This document shows, in pieces, positions 1-5,117 of a DNA stretch of 5,117 nucleotides. The position numbers and the translations under genes are program-made. The number at the start of each line of letters is the position of its first letter. Position 1 is the stretch's first letter. Below the pieces are notes generated by a model that saw only the letters and a program-made list of their open reading frames with translations, did no database searches and was not told the DNA's origin. The stretch is from UBA3071 sp965369635 (GTDB taxonomy: Bacteria > Chloroflexota > Anaerolineae > UBA3071): NCBI GenBank assembly GCA_965369635.1, contig CBDURC010000223.1, forward strand, positions 1-5,117, in the 5' to 3' direction.

Positions 1-368
1 TCAGCATGCCCTGGAGGACAAGATTGGTGTCAACGAGAGGTGACGGATTGTGGGGGAGTGAGTAGAGGAGCCCTAAACGACGAGGATTCTCGGCCCCAAA
101 CGACGCATAAGCAATACTCGACAACAGCATGCCTCTGGCTGGAGGGGCTCTGTCAAGTTCGTTAGGGTGCTTCGCCCCCTTGACCCTCTGCAACTGCATC
201 AGCAGATGCCCGAACAGGCCCTGGATCTTGCGCAGCCCCGCCCCTTGTGCTACCATGAGGTGCTACCATGAGGAGAGGAGGGGGGTCATGGTCACTAACG
301 GCCCTGAAGGCGTCTTGGGCCTGGAGCTTGTTGTCGTCTATGCGTGTGACTTTGCCCCGGATGATGGG
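1..368 (-). pseudogene. Unrecognised protein gene, frame broken by a 13-bp tandem duplication, 3' end beyond window
   Basis: I do not recognise this protein. Reading leftwards from just after an in-frame TAG at 369-371, the frame is open (PIIRGKVTRIDDNKLQAQDA...) with mostly G or C at third positions, and reaches an ATG at 267-269. There a 13-bp sequence occurs twice in tandem. With both copies, this frame shifts and soon meets a stop. With one copy removed, the upstream frame joins the downstream frame (MVAQGAGLRKIQGLFGHLLM...), which stays open to position 1, about 118 codons in all. That join suggests a single ancestral gene with a recent frameshift. No good start codon or ribosome binding site lies between the TAG and the ATG, so the 5' end is also unclear. 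Third-position G/C bias is weaker in the last 50 codons. Alternatively, the ATG at 254-256 begins a separate small open gene, or the whole stretch is non-coding. No domain, signal peptide or membrane segment is evident. Confidence 0.4.
248..273. repeat. Perfect tandem duplication of a 13-bp unit
   Basis: The unit TGCTACCATGAGG occurs at 248-260 and again at 261-273 with no mismatch or spacer. Because 13 is not a multiple of three, the second copy shifts any reading frame that crosses it. It sits exactly where the open minus-strand frame changes phase. Perfect identity suggests a recent event, such as replication slippage, or an assembly artefact. Confidence 0.9.
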
Positions 369-405
369 CTAGGGTGGTGGGTGACCTTTTCCTTCCGCAG
401 TGCTC

Positions 406-439
406 AATCCTACTAGCTGAGACTTCTGCTAGTAGGATT
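406..439. repeat. Perfect 12-bp inverted repeat (hairpin) downstream of tRNA-Gln
   Basis: The arms AATCCTACTAGC (406-417) and GCTAGTAGGATT (428-439) are exact reverse complements, separated by a 10-nt loop. The hairpin begins 9 nt beyond the encoded CCA of the leftward tRNA-Gln, so in the transcript it would fold just after the mature 3' end. It could help end transcription or mark a processing site. No run of T follows the stem on either strand, so it is not a standard intrinsic terminator. The remnant of a small mobile element is an alternative. Confidence 0.7.
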
Positions 440-448
440 CATGGGCTT

Positions 449-522
449 TGGCTCGGGGACGAGGATTCGAACCTCGATCGGAGGATTCAAAGTCCTCTGT
501 CCTGCCATTAGACGATCCCCGA
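449..522 (-). tRNA. tRNA-Gln, anticodon TTG, CCA encoded
   Basis: The minus strand folds into a full cloverleaf. The acceptor stem TCGGGGA pairs perfectly with TCCCCGA. The D-stem is GTC/GAC. The anticodon stem GAGGA/TCCTC encloses loop CTTTGAA, giving anticodon TTG at 488-490. The T-arm CGAGG-TTCGAAT-CCTCG is perfect. The discriminator is G at 452 and the CCA end is encoded at 449-451. It decodes CAA, and CAG by wobble. It is the second gene of a leftward tRNA pair and lies 94 bp beyond tRNA-Gly, with no separate promoter seen in the spacer. Confidence 0.95.
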
Positions 523-616
523 TTGTGGCTCATAGCAGATGGCCGGTAGCAGATAGCTCACCGCTGCGTTCCAGCCTGGTCATGAGCAGATCGACTACCC
601 GCTATCCGCCAGAAGG
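523..616 (-). other. tRNA spacer with TAGCAGAT-type short repeats
   Basis: This is the spacer between the two leftward tRNA genes. It carries two exact copies of TAGCAGAT (533-540 and 547-554), a related AGCAGAT near 583-589, and an imperfect, oppositely oriented counterpart near 594-607 (CTACCCGCTATCC). No reading frame or promoter is convincing here. The repeats resemble the low-complexity TAGC/GATAGC tracts found in some bacterial intergenic DNA, which is a resemblance only. Confidence 0.4.
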
Positions 617-688
617 AGCGGGTGATGGGACTCGAACCCACGACATACAGCTTGGGAAGCTGTCGTTCTACCACTGAACTACACCCGC
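617..688 (-). tRNA. tRNA-Gly, anticodon CCC, CCA not encoded
   Basis: The minus strand forms a complete cloverleaf. The acceptor stem is GCGGGTG/CACCCGC. The D-arm is GTTC-AGTGGTA-GAAC. The anticodon stem ACAGC/GCTGT holds loop TTCCCAA, giving anticodon CCC at 654-656. The T-arm is GTGGG-TTCGAGT-CCCAT with one G-T pair. The discriminator is T at 617, followed by CCT, so the CCA tail must be added after transcription, unlike in the neighbouring tRNA-Gln. Anticodon CCC reads mainly GGG, so another glycine tRNA must exist elsewhere in the genome. It is the promoter-proximal gene of the tRNA pair. Confidence 0.95.
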
Positions 689-698
689 TGACAATACC

Positions 699-726
699 AT
701 TATACTGAGAGACGACAGAAAGTCAA
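699..726 (-). promoter_or_regulatory. Sigma-70-type promoter for the tRNA-Gly/tRNA-Gln unit
   Basis: Reading leftwards, the -35 element TTGACT (726 to 721) and a perfect -10 element TATAAT (704 to 699) are separated by 16 bp. Transcription would start near 691-693, a few bases before the 5' end of tRNA-Gly at 688. A consensus-like promoter with a very short leader is typical of stable RNA genes. It is the clearest promoter in the window. Confidence 0.8.
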
Positions 727-773
727 GTTTCAGGGTCAAGCATCACCAGCAGCAACGATCGTGGAGCCCAGTG

Positions 774-786
774 GACCTCCGAGGTC
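774..786. promoter_or_regulatory. Short perfect palindrome upstream of the HAD gene, possible operator
   Basis: GACCTCCGAGGTC is an exact 6-1-6 inverted repeat, 82 bp upstream of the HAD gene start. Its size and placement would suit a dimeric regulator, but no -10/-35 pair is convincing beside it on the plus strand. A palindrome this short can occur by chance. Confidence 0.2.
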
Positions 787-857
787 GAAGACATAGGTGC
801 TCCTGTCAGGGATCACCGCACAACCACTTGGCCGTGTGAGACGTGGCCTCCACCAGC

Positions 858-863
858 AAGGAG
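858..863 (+). promoter_or_regulatory. Ribosome binding site deciding the HAD start
   Basis: AAGGAG lies 5 nt before the ATG at 869. It favours this start over the in-frame one at 797, which would add 24 residues and has no comparable site. Confidence 0.75.
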
Positions 864-868
864 AAACG

Positions 869-1855
869 ATGGCCCATCTCGTGTCGATCCCCAATCTCGG
901 CTCGTTTTCAGACGATTCGCGTCTGACACCGCTGACCGAGTGCAGTGACGCCGTTTTCAAGGTCGGTCGGAACGGTGTCGTCTCCATCACGGCCACTGGT
1001 GATGGGAAGGTGGAGTTCATTGCCTTCGAGAAGCATACGCTGGCCTACGTCAAGTCGGCGATGGGCTATCCCGCCTACTACCCTGTGCATCCTGTGAGGC
1101 TGGAGAAACCTGTCCGGGCTGTCCTGATGGATCTGGACGGAACGAGCGTGCGCAGTGAGTCATTCTGGATCGGAATCATTCGGAAAACCACCGCCAGCTT
1201 GCTGGACGATCCCGATTTCGAGCTGGAGGATGCCGATCTGCCCTACGTTTCTGGGCACAGCGTGTCTGAACACCTGGCGTACTGCATCGAGAAGTACTGC
1301 CCTGGCAGCACGGTGGAAGACGCACGCACCCACTACTTCGAACACACTCATCGCCAAATGCGGGAGATCATGGAGGGGTGGGGAAGCCCAGATGCCTTTG
1401 TGCCCTCGCCGGGGCTCAAGGAGTTCCTCTACGAGTTGAAGGCGATGGGAGTCCGCATTGGTCTGGTCAGTTCTGGTCTCTACGAGAAGGCCTATCCTGA
1501 GATCCTCTCGGCGTTCAGAACCCTGGACATGGGCGATCCAGAGGCATTCTACGATGCTTTCATCACCGCCGGCTTCCCACTGCGCAAGGGGGAAATGGGC
1601 ACACTGGGGGAGCTTTCGCCCAAGCCGCATCCCTGGCTGTACGCCGAAGCCTTTCGGGTGGGGCTGGGCATGGACTTTGACGACCGGAACTCGGTGGTGG
1701 GCATTGAGGATAGTGGCGCCGGCGTCTGCTCGATCCGGCTGGCTGGGCTGCCGACCATTGGGATTAGCGGCGGCAACATCGTCGAAAGCGGCACCAGAGC
1801 GCTGTGCGATCTCTACTGCGAGACCCTCGACGAGGTCCTCGAGGCGATTCGGTGA
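869..1855 (+). CDS. HAD-superfamily hydrolase (phosphatase/phosphomutase-like) with N-terminal extension
   Basis: The 328-residue product carries all four HAD motifs. Motif I is DLDGT, with D88 as the expected nucleophile and D90 as general acid/base. Motif II is the serine pair in LVSSG (about 201-202). Motif III is K252 in KPHPWLY, and motif IV is GIEDSGAG (E280, D281), which would bind magnesium. A helical cap of roughly residues 95-185 lies between motifs I and II, as in the beta-phosphoglucomutase/phosphoglycolate phosphatase group. Expected chemistry is phosphoryl transfer on a small cytoplasmic metabolite; the substrate cannot be read from sequence. Residues 1-80 precede the HAD fold, do not match a domain I know, and include VGRNGVVSITATGDGKVEFI. 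About 30 extra residues lie before motif III (GFPLRKGEMGTLGELS). The start was chosen because AAGGAG (858-863) sits 5 nt upstream; an in-frame start at 797 lacks such a site. The gene is alone on this strand. Confidence 0.88.
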   Translation: MAHLVSIPNLGSFSDDSRLTPLTECSDAVFKVGRNGVVSITATGDGKVEFIAFEKHTLAYVKSAMGYPAYYPVHPVRLEKPVRAVLMDLDGTSVRSESFWIGIIRKTTASLLDDPDFELEDADLPYVSGHSVSEHLAYCIEKYCPGSTVEDARTHYFEHTHRQMREIMEGWGSPDAFVPSPGLKEFLYELKAMGVRIGLVSSGLYEKAYPEILSAFRTLDMGDPEAFYDAFITAGFPLRKGEMGTLGELSPKPHPWLYAEAFRVGLGMDFDDRNSVVGIEDSGAGVCSIRLAGLPTIGISGGNIVESGTRALCDLYCETLDEVLEAIR

Positions 1856-1884
1856 ATGCGTGCAGGGTGGCTCTCAGTTACAGT

Positions 1885-1931
1885 TGAGTTAGGAGGGAGT
1901 TGAACTCCCGACCTCGGCAGTGTAACTGCTT
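1885..1931 (-). pseudogene. tRNA-Val(TAC)-like relic, 3' part only
   Basis: Reading leftwards, this looks like the last two-thirds of a tRNA. It has an anticodon loop GTTACAC (1920-1926, anticodon TAC) with a stem of only three pairs, a standard variable loop AGGTC (1910-1914), a perfect five-pair T-stem GGGAG/CTCCC and an acceptor-like strand TCCTAAC (1888-1894). The T-loop is TTCAA, two bases short of the invariant seven. No D-arm or matching 5' acceptor strand (GTTAGGA) lies upstream, where the methyltransferase gene ends instead. I infer a decayed tRNA end, perhaps left by an insertion or rearrangement. Its two small hairpins could now act at the end of the converging transcripts, but no T-run supports a terminator. 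Confidence 0.45.
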
Positions 1932-1943
1932 CAGAACGGGCTT

Positions 1944-2678
1944 TCAGCCAGCGGCCAAAAGCACAGTGAAGAGGTCCGCTCTCTCGCTCAAGACCTGCTC
2001 CACCCGCCAGCCAGCCCGCTCGGCCAAGTCCGCTGCCTCTGCAGGCGTCATCAACAGCAGATCGAACCAGGGGCCGACCTGACCGCCGTACGCCACGCGC
2101 ATGGTCACCTGACCGATGGGCCGCCCGCGGGCCCGATTGCGGTCGTGATAGGCCAGATGCACGGGGTTATCCGTGGCCGTCGGGTTCCTGCAACTGGCGA
2201 TGACGACGCCTCCTGCGCGGGCCAGGCGACGCAGCCTGCACAGCATGGCCACCGTGCCCTCGACAGTCCCCCCGATCCCCAGGTTGTTGCCCAGAAGCAG
2301 GAAGGCGTCGAAACTGGCCGCGGCAAAGGGGAGCGCTGTGGCCGACGCCCAGACCGTGTGACGAAGCCCTCTCCGGCGCGCCACTTGCAGCGCCAGTGGC
2401 GACACGTCCAGGCCCACCACAGCAAGGCCTCTCTTCTGCAACGCCAGGGCATGGCGGCCCGCACCGCAGCCGATGTCCAACACACGTCCCCGTGCGGCAG
2501 CGAGCCCCGCGGCTTCGGCGGAGTCGAAAGCGTCGGGACCAGCGAGGTAGAGCGCCGCGTTCTGCTCGTTGACCAGGCCGTCGTCACGGTGAAAGATGAG
2601 ACGCGCAGGGCGGCCGCTGTGGGCGTCCCACAATGCCTGCCCGAAAGGATCGGGCGTGCAGCTTATGGACATTGACAT
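1944..2678 (-). CDS. Class I SAM-dependent methyltransferase
   Basis: The 244-residue product has a Rossmann-type methyltransferase core. The glycine-rich SAM-binding motif I is VLDIGCGAG (66-74). The acidic end of strand beta-2 is in GLDVSPLAL (89-97, D91 expected to contact the ribose hydroxyls). An adenine-side stretch ASATALPF (111-118) is followed by the motif IV region SFDAFLLLGNNLGI (122-135), and the C-terminal strands end near ADLFTVLLAAG. This resembles the Methyltransf_11/25 type acting on small molecules; the substrate is not evident. Residues 1-60 form a lid-like N-terminal segment. The start is supported by AGGAAAG (2686-2692) 7 nt upstream; a second ATG two codons later is less well spaced. 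The gene follows the metallo-beta-lactamase gene by 54 bp on the same strand, so it is probably the last gene of that operon. It appears GC-rich relative to the HAD gene it converges with. Confidence 0.88.
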   Translation of the reverse strand: MSMSISCTPDPFGQALWDAHSGRPARLIFHRDDGLVNEQNAALYLAGPDAFDSAEAAGLAAARGRVLDIGCGAGRHALALQKRGLAVVGLDVSPLALQVARRRGLRHTVWASATALPFAAASFDAFLLLGNNLGIGGTVEGTVAMLCRLRRLARAGGVVIASCRNPTATDNPVHLAYHDRNRARGRPIGQVTMRVAYGGQVGPWFDLLLMTPAEAADLAERAGWRVEQVLSERADLFTVLLAAG

Positions 2679-2685
2679 AACCGGT

Positions 2686-2692
2686 CTTTCCT
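2686..2692 (-). promoter_or_regulatory. Ribosome binding site of the methyltransferase gene
   Basis: On the minus strand AGGAAAG lies 7 nt before the ATG at 2678. That spacing fits the first of two nearby ATGs better than the second, which would be 13 nt away. Confidence 0.6.
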
Positions 2693-2732
2693 GGAAACCG
2701 CGATAGAAGAGCTGGAATGGACAGCGACTGCG

Positions 2733-4052
2733 CTACCCGTTCTCAAGCACGCGGTAGGAACTGCCATCAGCGAGAACTGAGATGGTTCCCACTTCATCGG
2801 TCCGATGGACGTTCTGTTCCCCAACGGTGCTGGACAGCAGGTCCAGCACCTCTTCGTGCGGATGGTCGAAGCGGTTCCCTCTTCCCACTGAGATGATGGC
2901 CTGCTGCGGTGCGATCCCCCGTAGCAGGGCGGCGTCTGTCCCCGTGCGGCTGCCGTGATGGCTGATCTTGAGTACGTCGGCGCGCAGCAGCTCTTGGGCT
3001 TCCTCCTCCGTCTTGGACCGCAGCATCCTCTCCCACACCGGCAGTTCTGCATCCCCCGTCAGCAGCATGGCGAACGAGCCGTATACCAGCTTGAGGACTA
3101 TGCTGGCGTCATTGACGTGGTCTTCCGTCGTGTTGTCCAGGCCGGGTGGTGGCGCCAGCACATGCAGCTTGACCCCTCCAACGTCCATCACGTCTCCCTC
3201 CTGGGGCACGTGGAGCCGATTCTCAGGGTTGTGATTCATCCAGTGATACATCCACTTGAAAGTGAAGTTCAGCATGTAGGCGCCTGGATGCTGGTACTTG
3301 GACATCCACAGTTGCTTGACGAAGATGTCTTCGGCTGTCAGCAGTTCCGTGATGCCGTAGATGTGATCCAGGTGGGGATGGCTGACGATCAGGCGATCTA
3401 TCTCCGTGATGCCCTGTTCTCTCAAGAAGCGAATGGTGTGGTCAGAGGAGTGGGAGTCGACCACGTAGACCTGGCCGTTGGGGAATTCGATGACCACGCT
3501 GTCCCCTTGTGCCACATCGAGGACGTGCACAGCCAGCTCTCCTGTCGCTCTGCGCGTGCTGACGGCCCGCCCCGTCCCACACGGGGCCCGTCGGATCGCA
3601 GGCGGTCTGGCCCAGGCCTCGATATCCCCCATGTCCTCCAGCTTGACCGGCCACTCATACGCCGTCGGTGTGGGTGCTCTCCTGGTATCCGGTGGACGCA
3701 GTCCGCTCATTAGCTCCAACAGGCGGCTGTAGTCTGCCCGCAGCATTTGCTCCAGTGTCTCGTCGCTGTCCGCCAGGGGCTCGTATCGCTTGAGGATGGG
3801 AAGCTCTTCTGCCGGAGGTCTGGTTTCGGTGGCCCTGGTGTCTCTGCCAGCCCTCGTTCCTCTGGCTGGCACTGCTGCCAGCGTCTGTCGGTCTCCTGCA
3901 TCCAGCACTGCCTTGCTGATGGAGGTCACCTTACCTTCGTAGAGCCTATACTCGTCTACGTAGCTCTGGGGAAGGTACCAGCGGGTGACGCCGTCCTTCA
4001 TGCTGATGGCCAGGGCCACGCCCTCTTCAACCTTGTCAATGGAGACTTTCAT
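2733..4052 (-). CDS. DUF3006-like / ComEC-type metallo-beta-lactamase fusion protein
   Basis: The 439-residue product has two parts. Residues 1-50 (from MKVSIDKVEEGVALAISMKD) resemble DUF3006, a small beta-rich domain often encoded beside or joined to ComEC-like metallo-beta-lactamases. A charged, proline- and arginine-rich linker spans about 55-170. From about 172 a metallo-beta-lactamase fold follows: VHVLDVAQGDSVVIEF, as in the C-terminal domain of ComEC/Rec2; the metal motif HPHLDH (H225, H227, D229, H230); LTGDAE (D334); LKISHHGS (H365, H366); and FDHPH (H397, H399). In ComEC this domain is thought to act as a nuclease during DNA uptake, but here no ComEC membrane channel is present, so it is a free-standing hydrolase of unknown substrate. 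The usual VDxG loop reads VVDSHSS. No signal peptide or membrane span is seen, so a cytoplasmic site is likely. AGGGAAG (4058-4064) lies 5 nt before the ATG. It is the middle gene of a leftward set, 84 bp after the MFS gene. Confidence 0.85.
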   Translation of the reverse strand: MKVSIDKVEEGVALAISMKDGVTRWYLPQSYVDEYRLYEGKVTSISKAVLDAGDRQTLAAVPARGTRAGRDTRATETRPPAEELPILKRYEPLADSDETLEQMLRADYSRLLELMSGLRPPDTRRAPTPTAYEWPVKLEDMGDIEAWARPPAIRRAPCGTGRAVSTRRATGELAVHVLDVAQGDSVVIEFPNGQVYVVDSHSSDHTIRFLREQGITEIDRLIVSHPHLDHIYGITELLTAEDIFVKQLWMSKYQHPGAYMLNFTFKWMYHWMNHNPENRLHVPQEGDVMDVGGVKLHVLAPPPGLDNTTEDHVNDASIVLKLVYGSFAMLLTGDAELPVWERMLRSKTEEEAQELLRADVLKISHHGSRTGTDAALLRGIAPQQAIISVGRGNRFDHPHEEVLDLLSSTVGEQNVHRTDEVGTISVLADGSSYRVLENG

Positions 4053-4057
4053 GATCG

Positions 4058-4064
4058 CTTCCCT
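4058..4064 (-). promoter_or_regulatory. Ribosome binding site of the metallo-beta-lactamase gene
   Basis: On the minus strand AGGGAAG lies 5 nt before the ATG at 4052. The match is moderate, but no other in-frame ATG nearby competes. Confidence 0.45.
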
Positions 4065-4136
4065 TTCTTTGTTCTCAACCCACTTGTGCTTGTCGCCTAA
4101 AATGTGATGTAGTCATCGTGGCTAGCTGTACCTGCA

Positions 4137-5117
4137 TCAAGTTGTGCTGGGTTTGCTCTTCGGCAACAGGAGGATGAGCGGCAGGCCGAGCAGCGAAATG
4201 ACCGCGCTGGCGGCGAAGGCCCAGCGCAGCCCGAAGAAGTCTGCCAAGCCCCCGACCACGACCACCACGCCCGAGCGGAGGATGAAACTCAACGACATAT
4301 ACATGCCGTTGGCCAGGGCCCGGTTTTGGGGGAAGCTCTCCTGTACCAGCGCCATGATGACGGGCGTCACAGACAGGGCGGTGAAGCCCAACATCAGCAG
4401 CAAGGGGATCCTTGCCCAATCCTTGACCTCCAGGAAGACGAACAGAAGCAGTGGGGTCGCCAGCATGGAGATGAACAGCACCGTCCTGCGGCCCAGGCGG
4501 TCGCTGATGGAGCCTCCTGCCAGCGCGCCCACCACCCCTGCTGCTTCGAGCACCGAAAGGGAGACACCGGCGAACCAGAGGCCAGCGCCCTCTTCGCTCA
4601 GAAAGGTGGGCAGGTAGGTCGTCAGCGCCGAGATCATGAAGGAGCGCACGATGATGAAGCCCATCAGCGGCACCAACAACGGCCCCATCTTCCGCAGCGC
4701 TTGCCGCCAAGGGAGCCCCTCACCTGCGTTGGGCGGACGGCCGGACACGTCCCTGAGCCGGAAGAAGAGGATGGCAGAGGTCAACAGGCCACCGATCATC
4801 AGCCAGGGCGTGCTCTTCAGGCCCAGCCACTGGACGGCGCTGACGATTAGGATTGGCCCCAGCGTGCGTCCCAGCTCGCCGCCTACCATCCAGAAGCCCA
4901 TGCCCCTGCCCAGGCTCCGCCCCGACAGGTTCCCTGCCATCACCGGTCCCACGGCGTGCAGGCTGGCCGAACTCAGACCGGCCACCATCAGGAGGATAGC
5001 CATCGCGGCGTAGCTCGGTGCCATGCCCAGCAGGCTCATCATCACAGCCGTCACCGCCGGCGCCAGGATGACGAAGGTGCGCAGGCTGACGCTGTCGGCC
5101 AGGTGGCCGATGAAGGG
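4137..5117 (-). CDS. MFS transporter, fosmidomycin-resistance (Fsr)-like, 5' end cut by window
   Basis: The frame is open to the right edge, so the visible 326 residues lack the N-terminus. The first residues, PFIGHLADSVSLRTFVI, correspond to the MFS motif A loop between membrane segments 2 and 3, so about 60-75 residues are missing. A GTG at 5054 is an internal codon, not the start. About ten hydrophobic segments follow. FWMVGGELGRTLGP (about 75-88) matches the conserved segment of the Fsr-like MFS subfamily, and GGSISDRLGRR (about 201-211) is the repeat of motif A between segments 8 and 9. A central hydrophilic loop of about 25 residues (RDVSGRPPNAGEGLPWRQAL) separates the halves. The family exports drugs or other small molecules across the inner membrane by proton antiport; the natural substrate here is unknown. 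It is probably the upstream gene of the operon with the metallo-beta-lactamase and methyltransferase genes. Confidence 0.87.
   Translation of the reverse strand, partial: PFIGHLADSVSLRTFVILAPAVTAVMMSLLGMAPSYAAMAILLMVAGLSSASLHAVGPVMAGNLSGRSLGRGMGFWMVGGELGRTLGPILIVSAVQWLGLKSTPWLMIGGLLTSAILFFRLRDVSGRPPNAGEGLPWRQALRKMGPLLVPLMGFIIVRSFMISALTTYLPTFLSEEGAGLWFAGVSLSVLEAAGVVGALAGGSISDRLGRRTVLFISMLATPLLLFVFLEVKDWARIPLLLMLGFTALSVTPVIMALVQESFPQNRALANGMYMSLSFILRSGVVVVVGGLADFFGLRWAFAASAVISLLGLPLILLLPKSKPSTT

Noticed and set aside
2..43. Plus-strand frame ending QHALEDKIGVNER then TGA, which could be the tail of a gene from the left
   Set aside because: Only 13 codons are visible with no motif, and a longer open frame lies on the opposite strand. 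It cannot be supported without upstream sequence.
79..89. An 11-bp match (GACGAGGATTC) to the T-arm of tRNA-Gln at 458-468, considered as an attachment-site remnant
   Set aside because: The match stops at 11 bp on both sides, no integrase or cargo lies between the copies, and chance is a reasonable explanation.
129..416. Plus-strand open frame of 95 codons
   Set aside because: No recognisable motif or ribosome binding site, unusual composition, and it runs opposite the better minus-strand frame and into the 12-bp hairpin.
441..677. Plus-strand open frame of 78 codons
   Set aside because: It lies across both tRNA genes on the opposite strand and is explained by their sequence.
1895..1930. 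Two small hairpins considered as a bidirectional terminator for the converging genes
   Set aside because: Neither stem is followed by a T-run on either strand, and both match the T-arm and anticodon arm of a tRNA relic.
2145..2675. Plus-strand open frame of 176 codons opposite the methyltransferase
   Set aside because: It is a shadow of a GC-rich gene; the minus-strand frame has clear SAM-binding motifs and a ribosome binding site.
2955..3713. Plus-strand open frame of 252 codons opposite the metallo-beta-lactamase gene
   Set aside because: The minus-strand frame carries HPHLDH and the other metal motifs; the plus-strand translation is rich in histidine, glutamine and valine, as expected for an antisense shadow.
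4075..4137. Minus-strand 20-codon frame (MQVQLATMTT...) whose ATG overlaps the MFS stop codon
   Set aside because: The stop/start overlap is suggestive of coupling, but there is no ribosome binding site and the peptide has no visible motif.

Overview
The window is about 60% GC by eye and is bacterial: it has two complete bacterial-type tRNA genes behind a consensus-like sigma-70 promoter, Shine-Dalgarno-type ribosome binding sites and short intergenic gaps. No gene here fixes the lineage. A moderately GC-rich environmental bacterium fits; I considered Chloroflexota, but nothing proves it.

Layout. Positions 1-368 (minus strand) hold an unrecognised reading frame that looks broken by a perfect 13-bp tandem duplication at 248-273. 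Removing one copy restores an open frame of about 118 codons that runs off the left edge. Next comes a two-gene tRNA unit read leftwards: promoter at about 699-726, tRNA-Gly(CCC) at 617-688, tRNA-Gln(TTG) at 449-522, then a perfect 12-bp inverted repeat at 406-439. Rightwards from 869 runs a HAD-superfamily phosphatase or phosphomutase-like gene with an unexplained N-terminal extension of about 80 residues. It converges on a leftward gene set. The 88-bp gap between them contains the 3' two-thirds of a tRNA-Val-like sequence that lacks a D-arm and has a shortened T-loop, so it is probably a relic.

The right half is a leftward, probably co-transcribed set of three genes: an MFS exporter resembling the fosmidomycin-resistance (Fsr) family, cut by the right edge; a 439-residue protein joining a DUF3006-like N-terminal segment to a ComEC/Rec2-type metallo-beta-lactamase domain; and a class I SAM-dependent methyltransferase. 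The gaps are 84 and 54 bp, with no convincing terminator or promoter in either. The functional link between the three is not known; shared transcription is inferred from spacing and orientation only.

I see no CRISPR array, insertion sequence, phage module or recognisable new defence system. The observations most worth checking are the frame-breaking 13-bp duplication, the domain fusion in the metallo-beta-lactamase protein, the tRNA relic, and the HAD N-terminal extension.
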